Shown one piece after another: positions 1 to 4,614 of a DNA stretch of 7,221 nucleotides. The DNA comes from Planctomycetota bacterium. Its GTDB lineage: Bacteria > Planctomycetota > UBA11346. How positions within the stretch are numbered: position 1 is the first letter of the stretch; every line of letters begins with the position of its first letter. The stretch lies in assembly GCA_947470885.1 (NCBI GenBank), contig CANIXE010000110.1, forward strand, positions 1 through 7,221, given 5' to 3'. Position numbers and translations under genes: made by a program. The notes below the pieces were generated by a model. The model worked only from the letters and a program-made list of their open reading frames with translations, searched no databases and was not told the DNA's origin.

Positions 1-39
1 CAGCTCGGAGAGCATCAACTCGTTGATGAGGCTCGGCAT
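1..39 (-). CDS. rplJ: Ribosomal protein L10, N-terminal fragment (cut by window edge)
   Basis: Only the first 13 codons lie in the window, reading MPSLINELMLSEL on the minus strand. The ATG lies 2 nt after the rplA stop codon and is preceded by a strong Shine-Dalgarno sequence, AAGGAGG (47-53), with a 7-nt spacer. L10 anchors the L7/L12 stalk to the large subunit, and rplJ is the gene that normally follows rplK-rplA in bacteria. The short peptide, with an amphipathic NELMLSEL start, suits the beginning of L10. The assignment rests mostly on gene order, because 13 residues are too few for a family match. Confidence 0.75.
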   Translation of the reverse strand, partial: MPSLINELMLSEL

Positions 40-41
40 GA

Positions 42-755
42 TCAGGCCTCCTTGCTGGCGAAGGCCAGCTTCACACCGGGGCCCATGGTCGAGCTGACGG
101 TGATGTTCTTGATGAATTCGCCCTTAACGGACGAGGGGCGATGCTCAGCGACGTGGGTCAGGAAGGCCGAGATGTTCTCAGCCAGCTTGACATCCTCGAA
201 GGCGGTCTTGCCGACCGACACCTGGACATTGCCGGCGGAGTCAGCGCGGTACTCAATCTTGCCGCCCTTGAACTCCTTGACGGCCGTGGCGACATCGTCG
301 GTCACGGTGCCGGACTTGGGCGAGGGCATGAGACCGCGAGGTCCGAGCACCTTACCAAGCTTCGACACGAAGCGCATCATCTTGGGCGTGGCGATGGCCA
401 CGTCGAAATCCATGAAGCCAGCGATGACTTCCTCAACCAGGGTCTCACCACCGGCCTTGACGGCACCATTGGCGAGGCTGGCGTTGATCTTGTCACCATC
501 ATCGACGAACGCGATCACGCGGACGGTACGACCGGTGCCGTGGGGCAGCGAGAAGTTGCCGCGGAACTGCTGGTCCGCCTTCTTGGTGTCGAGATTCAGG
601 TGAATGGCCAGGTCGACGCTCTCGGTGAACTTCACCTTCGAGGTCTGCTTGACCCAGGTCACACCCTTGTCGATGGACTGGGGAGCCGCGAGGTCGAGGC
701 CGGCCTTCTTGGCGGCATCAACCAGGGCGCGATAGCGCTTGCTGCGTTGCTTCAT
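42..755 (-). CDS. rplA: 50S ribosomal protein L1
   Basis: L1 forms the mobile stalk of the large subunit near the E site, helps release deacylated tRNA, and in many bacteria represses its own operon by binding the rplK leader mRNA. The protein has 237 residues, the usual bacterial length. The family signature lies at about residues 121-151, with IATPKMMRF, then GKVLGPRGLMP and SPKSGTV. The N-terminus MKQRSKRYRALVDAAKK is typical. The ATG at 755 has a GGAG 8 nt upstream. The gene follows rplK after 75 nt containing two perfect hairpins and is tightly coupled to rplJ, with a 2-nt gap. Nothing is missing or broken. Confidence 0.97.
   Translation of the reverse strand: MKQRSKRYRALVDAAKKAGLDLAAPQSIDKGVTWVKQTSKVKFTESVDLAIHLNLDTKKADQQFRGNFSLPHGTGRTVRVIAFVDDGDKINASLANGAVKAGGETLVEEVIAGFMDFDVAIATPKMMRFVSKLGKVLGPRGLMPSPKSGTVTDDVATAVKEFKGGKIEYRADSAGNVQVSVGKTAFEDVKLAENISAFLTHVAEHRPSSVKGEFIKNITVSSTMGPGVKLAFASKEA
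47..53 (-). promoter_or_regulatory. Shine-Dalgarno of rplJ inside the rplA 3' end
   Basis: AAGGAGG on the minus strand lies 7 nt before the rplJ ATG, within the last codons of rplA. It is the strongest ribosome binding site in the window, which fits the need to make L10 efficiently and supports translational coupling of the two genes. Confidence 0.8.
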
Positions 756-776
756 TGTTGTCTCCGTGGTTCAGGC

Positions 777-792
777 GGGTGCCGAAGCACCC
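777..792 (-). other. UUCG-capped hairpin in rplK-rplA spacer
   Basis: On the transcribed minus strand the RNA reads GGGUGC-UUCG-GCACCC, a perfect 6-bp stem closed by C-G around a UUCG loop. That is the canonical extra-stable cUUCGg tetraloop. It starts about 20 nt upstream of the rplA ATG. There is no T-tract after it, so it is not an intrinsic terminator. A role in mRNA stability, processing or limiting rplA translation is inference. Confidence 0.7.
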
Positions 793-806
793 TCCCACTG
801 GGTTGC

Positions 807-824
807 GGGTGGCGAATGCCACCC
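807..824 (-). other. 7-bp hairpin just after the rplK stop
   Basis: A perfect inverted repeat, GGGTGGC / GCCACCC, with a 4-nt loop begins 6 nt after the rplK stop codon. It stands in tandem with the UUCG hairpin at 777-792. No T-run follows on the minus strand. It could protect the upstream mRNA 3' end, mark an RNase site or attenuate transcription; the sequence does not decide between these. Confidence 0.65.
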
Positions 825-830
825 AAGGAA

Positions 831-1262
831 TTACTTGATCGTCACGCCCATGGAGCGAGCCGTACCAGCGACCGAGCGCATGGCGGCGTCGAGGTTGCTG
901 GCGGTCATCTCGGCCAGCTTCTTCTCAGCGATGGCCTTGACCTGATCCTTGGTGATGGTGCCGACCGAGGTCAGGGGACCGGCATTGCCAGCGCCCTTCT
1001 CGATGCCAGCGGCCTTGCGGATCTGAGCCGAAACCGGGGGTTGCTTCAGGATGAAGCTGAAGGTCTTGTCCTTGTAGACAGAGATCACCACGGGGATGAT
1101 CTCGCCCTTCAACTTGGCCGTAGCGTCATTGAACTGCTTGACGAAGGCGGCGATATTGACGCCCTTGGCGCCGAGGGCGGGGCCAACCGGGGGCGCCGGA
1201 GTGGCGCCACCGCCGGGGATCACCAGGTTGATCGTGCCGATGATTTCCTTGGCTTTGGCCAT
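831..1262 (-). CDS. rplK: 50S ribosomal protein L11
   Basis: L11 binds 23S rRNA at the GTPase-associated centre at the base of the L7/L12 stalk, where EF-Tu and EF-G act, and it is needed for RelA activation in organisms with a stringent response. The protein has 143 residues, normal for the family. The N-terminal domain has the hallmark TPAPPVGPALG (residues 21-31) with the paired prolines P24 and P25, then GVNIAAFVKQFN. The C-terminal RNA-binding domain ends in VAGTARSMGVTIK. The usual GQ after PALG is replaced by AK, a conservative local variation. The ATG at 1262 has AGGA with a 6-nt spacer. A candidate promoter lies about 50 nt upstream. Confidence 0.97.
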   Translation of the reverse strand: MAKAKEIIGTINLVIPGGGATPAPPVGPALGAKGVNIAAFVKQFNDATAKLKGEIIPVVISVYKDKTFSFILKQPPVSAQIRKAAGIEKGAGNAGPLTSVGTITKDQVKAIAEKKLAEMTASNLDAAMRSVAGTARSMGVTIK

Positions 1263-1306
1263 GATATCCTACTCGCTGGGTATGCTAACGGGTGCGGTAA
1301 AAGCGG

Positions 1307-1328
1307 GGGCGCAAAGATAGCGGCCCCG
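1307..1328 (-). other. rplK leader stem-loop
   Basis: GGGGCGC and GCGGCCCC enclose the 7-nt loop AAAGATA on the plus strand, pairing over 7 bp with one bulged G. The loop is the complement of the TATCTTT proposed as a -10 box, so the palindrome may be either a promoter feature or an RNA structure in transcripts reading through from nusG. In other bacteria the rplK leader is where L1 represses the operon; I cannot confirm an L1 site here. Confidence 0.4.
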
Positions 1329-1340
1329 TGGGAATGCAAA
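1314..1340 (-). promoter_or_regulatory. Candidate internal promoter for rplK-rplA-rplJ
   Basis: On the minus strand a -35-like TTTGCA (1340-1335) and a -10-like TATCTT (1319-1314) are separated by 15 nt and followed by a GC-rich stretch, then rplK about 50 nt downstream. E. coli also has an rplK promoter in this interval. The same TATCTT with the same 15-nt spacing occurs before the tRNA-tuf operon (4588-4614), which raises confidence slightly. The spacer is shorter than the usual 17 nt, so this remains a proposal. Confidence 0.4.
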
Positions 1341-1349
1341 CGGTTTTTT

Positions 1350-1398
1350 CCAGGCAGCCTGGAGCCCCAACCGATGGGGTGGCGGTCAGGACTGACCG
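1350..1398 (-). other. Three consecutive hairpins after nusG
   Basis: Three short perfect inverted repeats lie between the nusG stop and the candidate rplK promoter: CGGTCA/TGACCG (1383-1398, 4-nt loop), CCCCA/TGGGG (1365-1379, 5-nt loop) and CCAGG/CCTGG (1350-1362, 3-nt loop). On the transcribed minus strand the last is followed by six A residues, not T, so none is a classical terminator for nusG. They may form a structured leader or a 3'-end protecting element. Confidence 0.5.
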
Positions 1399-1411
1399 AC
1401 CTTCACTGGGA

Positions 1412-1954
1412 TCACGCCGCCGGCTCAACCTGCCAGACTTCGAGCCAGACCGGCGTCTGACGACCGAAGACGGTGATCATCACGCGCAACTCGCCCTTGG
1501 CGGGGTTGATCTCGGCCACAGCCCCCTCCATGCCAGCGAACGTGCCTTCCTTGACCTTGACCCGATCCTCGAGCTTATAGGGGATCTGGACCAGTTCCTT
1601 GCGCTGCTCTTCGGCCGTGGCAGCCGTGGCGATACGGATGATGCGCTCGGCCTCGTCCTTGGTCAGCGGATCCGGATTGCGCGGATCAGCACCCAGGAAA
1701 CCCGTGATGCCATCAACGCTGTTGACGCTCTCAAGCACGTCGTTGTTGAGCTCCATCTCAATGTAGATGTAGCCCGGGTACAACTTACGCTCGGTGGTGA
1801 CCTTCTTGCCACGCTTGACCTCGGTCACGCGCTCGGCGGGGATCAATAGCTGGCCGACAAAACCCTCCAGCTTGCGCACGCGCAGCTGAATAAGGGCCTG
1901 CTCGCGACAGTGATTTTCACGGCCGCTGACGGCCTTGATGACGTACCAACGCAT
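1412..1954 (-). CDS. nusG: Transcription termination/antitermination factor NusG
   Basis: NusG binds the RNA polymerase clamp through its N-terminal NGN domain and contacts Rho or ribosomal protein S10 through its C-terminal KOW domain, coupling transcription with translation or termination. The 180-residue protein starts MRWYVIKAVSGRENH. The NGN domain (about residues 1-115) contains KLYPGYIYIEM (58-68) and GITGFLG (82-88). The KOW domain (about 128-175) contains VKEGTFAGMEGAVAEI and ends LEVWQVEPAA. The reading frame is open for 47 more codons upstream, but that extension overlaps secE and looks like nothing. The ATG at 1954 shares one base with the secE TGA and has GGGGAG 8 nt before it, so this start is preferred. 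Confidence 0.96.
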   Translation of the reverse strand: MRWYVIKAVSGRENHCREQALIQLRVRKLEGFVGQLLIPAERVTEVKRGKKVTTERKLYPGYIYIEMELNNDVLESVNSVDGITGFLGADPRNPDPLTKDEAERIIRIATAATAEEQRKELVQIPYKLEDRVKVKEGTFAGMEGAVAEINPAKGELRVMITVFGRQTPVWLEVWQVEPAA

Positions 1955-2370
1955 CACAGATACTCCCCGAGGGAAACAAGCTTGTTGAGGAACCACAGGA
2001 TCGCGCCATCGATACCGAAAATCACGATGGCCAGGACCGTCACCGCCACGGCGATGATCAAGGTGCTGCGCCACAGGGAATCCCACTTGGGCCACTCAAC
2101 CTTGGTCATCTCGTGCTCGACTTCGATCAGGAAGTCGACGGCCTGACGATGGAAACCAATGGCCACCGTGGCTGCAATCGCAGCGGCAGCGGCCAGGACC
2201 GAGAAGATCACCGACAGGATAAGCTGACGGGTACCCGCAGCGGCTTCCGTGGCCGAGGTATAGGCCGCATAGCGGCCGTAGCCGCCATTGTAGGCCAGAT
2301 CCGCGCAGATCAGGGCAGCAAGGATGAATCCGATGGTCCGGATCAACCTGCCTTGGGGCCACTTGTACAT
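1954..2370 (-). CDS. secE: Preprotein translocase subunit SecE
   Basis: SecE clamps SecY in the inner-membrane translocon used for secretion and membrane-protein insertion. The protein has 138 residues. The conserved part is C-terminal: an amphipathic helix FLIEVEHEMTKVEWPKW (residues 80-96, with the diagnostic VEWPKW) followed by a membrane segment at about 102-126. Two more hydrophobic segments precede it, at about 10-27 and 49-72, giving a three-span topology like that of E. coli SecE rather than the single-span form of many bacteria. The ATG at 2370 has GAGG a few bases upstream. It sits between tRNA-Trp and nusG, and its stop codon overlaps the nusG start. Confidence 0.93.
   Translation of the reverse strand: MYKWPQGRLIRTIGFILAALICADLAYNGGYGRYAAYTSATEAAAGTRQLILSVIFSVLAAAAAIAATVAIGFHRQAVDFLIEVEHEMTKVEWPKWDSLWRSTLIIAVAVTVLAIVIFGIDGAILWFLNKLVSLGEYL
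1963..1968 (-). promoter_or_regulatory. Shine-Dalgarno deciding the nusG start
   Basis: GGGGAG on the minus strand lies 8 nt upstream of the ATG at 1954, within the final codons of secE. It selects this ATG over the in-frame upstream start at 2095 and indicates translational coupling from secE. Confidence 0.75.
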
Positions 2371-2408
2371 GTCGCCTCGGTAGGATGGGTCGTTAATGAA
2401 GCAAAGAG

Positions 2409-2454
2409 GCCCGGCTGATCAGGCGGTCCGATGGACCTCACCGATCGACCGGGC
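2409..2454 (-). other. Composite stem-loop between tRNA-Trp and secE
   Basis: Nested inverted repeats occupy this spacer. The outer arms are GCCCGG (2409-2414) and CCGGGC (2449-2454), the middle arms are two GATC tetramers, and the inner hairpin is GGTCC/GGACC (2425-2437) with a 3-nt loop. They can fold into one long interrupted stem. On the minus strand a moderately T-rich CTCTTTGCTTC follows, which is weak for an intrinsic terminator. It could serve as partial attenuator or as 3' trailer structure for tRNA-Trp processing before the secE message. Confidence 0.5.
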
Positions 2455-2490
2455 TTGTCGTGTCCGCTGGATGCCCGGTAGGACATCATG

Positions 2491-2566
2491 TGGCACGGGA
2501 GGAGGGATTTGAACCCCCGACCGGCGGATTTGGAATCCGCTGCTCTACCAGCTGAGCTACCCCCGT
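2491..2566 (-). tRNA. tRNA-Trp (anticodon CCA)
   Basis: The minus strand folds into a complete 76-nt cloverleaf including an encoded CCA end (2491-2493). The acceptor ACGGGGG pairs with CTCCCGT, with one G-U pair. The D arm is GCTC...GAGC. The anticodon stem GCGGA/TCCGC holds the loop TTCCAAA with anticodon CCA at 2533-2531. The T arm GGGGG/CCCTC holds TTCAAAT. The discriminator is G73, as expected for bacterial tRNA-Trp. It lies between rpmG and secE, so it must be cut out of an mRNA-containing transcript; a tRNA-Trp next to secE is common in bacteria. Confidence 0.97.
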
Positions 2567-2573
2567 AAACCGA

Positions 2574-2599
2574 TCCCTGATGACTGACGTCATCAGGGA
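2574..2599 (-). other. 11-bp hairpin between rpmG and tRNA-Trp
   Basis: TCCCTGATGAC (2574-2584) and GTCATCAGGGA (2589-2599) form a perfect 11-bp stem with a 4-nt loop, 9 nt after the rpmG stop codon and 7 nt before the tRNA-Trp 5' end. On the minus strand only TCGGTTTAC follows, so the T-run is too poor for efficient termination. A role as a 3' barrier for the tuf/rpmG message or as an RNase III-like site in releasing the tRNA is inferred. Confidence 0.6.
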
Positions 2600-2608
2600 C
2601 TTAAGAGC

Positions 2609-2770
2609 TTACTTACGCTTCTTCTCTTTATGGAGCGTGTGCTTACGCAGACGCGGATTGTACTTCTGCAGCTCGAGCTTAGGGGTCGCCTTGCCGCGGC
2701 TGGTGTAGTAGTTGATGTCACCCGTCTCCGAGCACACCAGCATCACGTATTCGCGCTTTTCTTTAGCCAT
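2609..2770 (-). CDS. rpmG: 50S ribosomal protein L33
   Basis: This is a 53-residue small basic protein of the large subunit located near the E site. It begins MAKEKREYVMLVCSETG, continues INYYTSRGKATPKLELQKYNP, and ends RLRKHTLHKEKKRK. The KLELQKYNPRLRKH block is the L33 family signature. There is a single cysteine (C13), so this is the zinc-free form without the paired CxxC motifs. The ATG at 2770 has AAAGGA with a 7-9 nt spacer. It lies 66 nt after the tuf stop, with an intrinsic terminator in between, and upstream of tRNA-Trp and secE, a common rpmG-secE arrangement. Confidence 0.95.
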   Translation of the reverse strand: MAKEKREYVMLVCSETGDINYYTSRGKATPKLELQKYNPRLRKHTLHKEKKRK

Positions 2771-2789
2771 GATCTATCCTTTAAGACGG

Positions 2790-2822
2790 AAAAACCGATC
2801 CGGGGCACTAGCCCCGGATCGG
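2790..2822 (-). terminator. Intrinsic terminator after tuf
   Basis: On the minus strand a perfect 12-bp GC-rich stem (CCGATCCGGGGC / GCCCCGGATCGG, 2795-2822) with a 4-nt loop is followed directly by five T residues (2794-2790). This is a textbook Rho-independent terminator lying 14 nt after the tuf stop and about 20 nt before rpmG. It should end most tuf transcripts, so rpmG-secE-nusG would be fed by readthrough or by a separate promoter that I cannot identify in the short remaining spacer. Confidence 0.85.
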
Positions 2823-2827
2823 GCCCT

Positions 2828-2848
2828 ATCCTCGAATCACTCGAGGAT
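2828..2848 (-). other. Hairpin enclosing the tuf stop codon
   Basis: ATCCTCGA (2828-2835) and TCGAGGAT (2841-2848) form a perfect 8-bp stem whose 5-nt loop contains the TGA stop of tuf (2839-2837). It lies just upstream of the terminator hairpin at 2795-2822, so the tuf message ends in two stacked stem-loops. The right arm encodes the conserved C-terminal residues ILE, so part of the symmetry is constrained by the protein and may be accidental. Confidence 0.5.
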
Positions 2849-4045
2849 CTTGGTGACGACGCCGGAGCCGACCGTGTGACCGCCTTCGCGGATGGCGAAG
2901 CGGAGCTTCTCCTCCATGGCGATCTTGCAGATCAGGCTGACCGTGATCTTGACGTTGTCGCCAGGCATCACGATTTCCTTGTCCTTCGGCAGCTCGATGG
3001 TGCCGGTGACGTCGGTCGTGCGGAAGTAGAACTGGGGGCGGTAGCCGTTCTGGAACGGGGTCTTACGACCGCCTTCCTCGGACTTGAGGATGTACACCTC
3101 AGCCTCGAACTTCGAGTGGGTGGTGACGCTCTTGGGCTTGCAGATCACCATGCCGCGCTCGATGGCATCCTTGTCGACACCGCGCAGCAGGAGGCCGCAG
3201 TTGTCGCCAGCGATGGTGGATTCCATTTCCTTGCGGAACATCTCGACGCCGGTGACGACGGAAGCGAGGGGCTCCTCACGGAGACCGACGATTTCGACCG
3301 GGTCGCCGATCTTGCAGGCGCCGCGCTCGACACGACCGGTGGCGACGGTGCCGCGACCAGAGATCGAGAACACGTCTTCCACGGGCATGAGGAAGGGCTT
3401 GTCAGCCTCGCGGGTGGGCTCGGGGATGAAGCTGTCGAGGGCCTCGAGGAGCTTGATCACGGGCTCGGCATCGGCGCTCTTGGCGTCGGTGGCGGCGAGG
3501 GCGGCGTTGGAACGACCACGGATGATGGGGGTCGTGTCGCCGGGGAAGGCGTACTTCTTCAGCAGGTCGCGGATTTCTTCCTCAACCAGCTCGAGGAGGT
3601 CCGGATCGTCGACGAGGTCAACCTTGTTCAGGAAGACGACGAGGTGCTGCACGCCGACCTGACGGGCCAGGAGCACGTGCTCCTTGGTCTGGGGCATGGG
3701 GCCGTCGCCGGCGGACACCACGAGGATGGCGCCGTCCATCTGAGCAGCACCGGTGATCATGTTCTTGACGAAGTCAGCGTGGCCCGGGCAGTCGACGTGG
3801 GCGTAGTGACGGTTGGGGCTGCTGTACTCGACGTGCGAGGCAGCGATGGTCACCGTCTTGTTGGCGTCACGGACGGTGCCGCCCTTGGTGATTTCCGCGT
3901 AGCTGCGGGGCGGGGTCGCCTTGGGGTCGACCAGCGAGCAGACGTGGACCAGCGCCGCGGTCAGGGTGGACTTGCCGTGGTCGATGTGACCGATGGTGCC
4001 GACGTTCACGTGCGGCTTGTTGCGAACGAACTTCTCTTTGGCCAT
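2837..4045 (-). CDS. tuf: Elongation factor Tu
   Basis: EF-Tu is the GTPase that delivers aminoacyl-tRNA to the ribosomal A site. The protein has 402 residues, close to the usual 393-400, in three domains. In the G domain the P-loop is GHIDHGKST (19-27), switch I ends in NKTVTI (62-67), switch II is DCPGH (85-89, catalytic H89), and the base-recognition motif is NKVD (140-143). The beta-barrel domains include SISGRGTVATGRVERG and end REGGHTVGSGVVTKILE. Oddities are KTVTI in place of the usual RGITI, keeping the Mg-coordinating Thr (T66), and Ser in place of the first Thr in the P-loop. Both resemble planctomycete EF-Tu as I recall it. The ATG at 4045 has GGAG with a 6-nt spacer. It follows tRNA-Thr(GGU) by 62 nt, as in E. 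coli thrT-tufB. Confidence 0.98.
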   Translation of the reverse strand: MAKEKFVRNKPHVNVGTIGHIDHGKSTLTAALVHVCSLVDPKATPPRSYAEITKGGTVRDANKTVTIAASHVEYSSPNRHYAHVDCPGHADFVKNMITGAAQMDGAILVVSAGDGPMPQTKEHVLLARQVGVQHLVVFLNKVDLVDDPDLLELVEEEIRDLLKKYAFPGDTTPIIRGRSNAALAATDAKSADAEPVIKLLEALDSFIPEPTREADKPFLMPVEDVFSISGRGTVATGRVERGACKIGDPVEIVGLREEPLASVVTGVEMFRKEMESTIAGDNCGLLLRGVDKDAIERGMVICKPKSVTTHSKFEAEVYILKSEEGGRKTPFQNGYRPQFYFRTTDVTGTIELPKDKEIVMPGDNVKITVSLICKIAMEEKLRFAIREGGHTVGSGVVTKILE

Positions 4046-4063
4046 GATCGGCTCCAGGGAGGT

Positions 4064-4080
4064 CCACCGCCAGGCGGTGG
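4064..4080 (-). other. Hairpin in tuf 5' leader
   Basis: CCACCGC/GCGGTGG forms a perfect 7-bp stem with a 3-nt loop between tRNA-Thr(GGU) and the tuf Shine-Dalgarno. After the upstream tRNA is cut away, this stem would lie near the new 5' end of the tuf mRNA and could protect it. No T-tract follows, so it is not a terminator. Confidence 0.5.
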
Positions 4081-4107
4081 GAGTGGGTGGAAAGGGGACA
4101 GGTGTCG

Positions 4108-4182
<75 letters not shown>

Positions 4183-4218
4183 AGGCTGGACCTGCAATAA
4201 AACGTGAAAAGAACGCAG

Positions 4219-4292
4219 TGGAGCGGGCGAAGGGAATCGAACCCTCATATGAAGCTTGGAAGGCTACCGCTCTACCATTGAGCTACACCCGC
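4219..4292 (-). tRNA. tRNA-Gly (anticodon TCC)
   Basis: This 74-nt cloverleaf on the minus strand has encoded CCA (4219-4221). The acceptor GCGGGTG pairs with CGCCCGC, with one U-G. The D arm is GCTC/GAGC. The anticodon loop CTTCCAA carries TCC at 4260-4258. The T arm GAGGG/CCCTT holds TTCGATT. The anticodon stem GTAGC/GCTTC has a U-U mismatch at its second pair (28-42), and the first T-stem pair is G-U, so it is less stable than its neighbours but otherwise intact. It reads GGA/GGG and occupies the place of E. coli glyT. Confidence 0.94.
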
Positions 4293-4297
4293 AATGG

Positions 4298-4383
4298 TGG
4301 TGGGCAGAGAAGGATTCGAACCTTCGAAGTCGTAAGACAGCAGATTTACAGTCTGCCCCGTTTGGCCACTCCGGAATCTACCC
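4298..4383 (-). tRNA. tRNA-Tyr (anticodon GTA)
   Basis: This is an 86-nt class II tRNA on the minus strand with a long variable arm and encoded CCA (4298-4300). The acceptor GGGTAGA pairs with TCTGCCC, with one U-G, and the discriminator is A73. The anticodon stem GCAGA/TCTGC holds loop CTGTAAA with GTA at 4349-4347. The T arm GAAGG/CCTTC holds TTCGAAT. It is separated from tRNA-Gly by only 5 nt, so the two must come from one precursor. It matches E. coli tyrU in position and overall sequence style. Confidence 0.96.
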
Positions 4384-4427
4384 ATAGTCAGGCTCGGTTT
4401 TACAAAGAACGGCGCACGGATGCGCTT

Positions 4428-4503
4428 TGGAGCCACCTGCCGGACTCGAACCGGCGACCCACGGTTTACAAAACCGTAGCTCTACCAGCTGAGCTAAGGT
4501 GGC
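4428..4503 (-). tRNA. tRNA-Thr (anticodon TGT)
   Basis: This is a 76-nt cloverleaf on the minus strand with encoded CCA (4428-4430). The acceptor GCCACCT/AGGTGGC is perfect with discriminator U73. The anticodon stem ACGGT/ACCGT holds loop TTTGTAA with TGT at 4470-4468. The T arm GCCGG/CCGGC holds TTCGAGT. It reads ACA/ACG threonine codons. It is the first gene of the operon and corresponds to E. coli thrU. Confidence 0.97.
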
Positions 4504-4587
4504 GTTCAGCCCCTGGGCGGGGACGACGCCCCTCAACGAGGCTGCGCACCCCTTGCAGAGGCTTCGCCCCTTCGGCGGGGGACGGGG
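4504..4587 (-). other. GC-rich 5' leader of the tRNA-tuf operon with degenerate repeats
   Basis: Between the candidate promoter and tRNA-Thr(UGU) lies a leader of roughly 80 nt with no ORF. On the minus strand it contains loosely repeated GGGG blocks: AAGGGGCGAAGCCTCTGC (4572-4555), then a related block starting AAGGGGTGCGCAGCCTCG (4554-4537), then GAGGGGCGTCGTCC. Short G/C stems are possible throughout. It may act as a precursor leader or antitermination region, as seen in stable-RNA operons; no known boxA-like element was recognised. Confidence 0.35.
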
Positions 4588-4614
4588 AAGATAGGGGAGT
4601 CGTCCATCTGTCAA
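4588..4614 (-). promoter_or_regulatory. Candidate promoter of the tRNA-tuf operon
   Basis: On the minus strand a perfect -35 box TTGACA (4614-4609) and a -10-like TATCTT (4593-4588) are separated by 15 nt and followed by the GC-rich CCCCGTCCC, the kind of discriminator typical of stringently controlled stable-RNA promoters. The position, about 85 nt upstream of the first tRNA, is right for an operon promoter. The spacer is short for sigma-70 promoters, which lowers confidence. Confidence 0.55.

Noticed and set aside
1344..1362. Intrinsic terminator for nusG made of CCAGG/CCTGG and a T6 run
   Set aside because: The T6 lies on the plus strand before the hairpin. On the transcribed minus strand the stem is followed by A6, the wrong polarity for termination.
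141..1460. Long open frame of 439 codons on the plus strand opposite rplA and rplK
   Set aside because: It runs antisense through two certain ribosomal protein genes and their spacer. High GC and codon bias of the real genes keep the opposite strand free of stops. The translation shows no recognisable domain.
1955..2095. N-terminal extension of NusG to an ATG at 2095
   Set aside because: It overlaps secE in another frame and reads like noise. The ATG at 1954 has a good Shine-Dalgarno and gives the classic NusG N-terminus.
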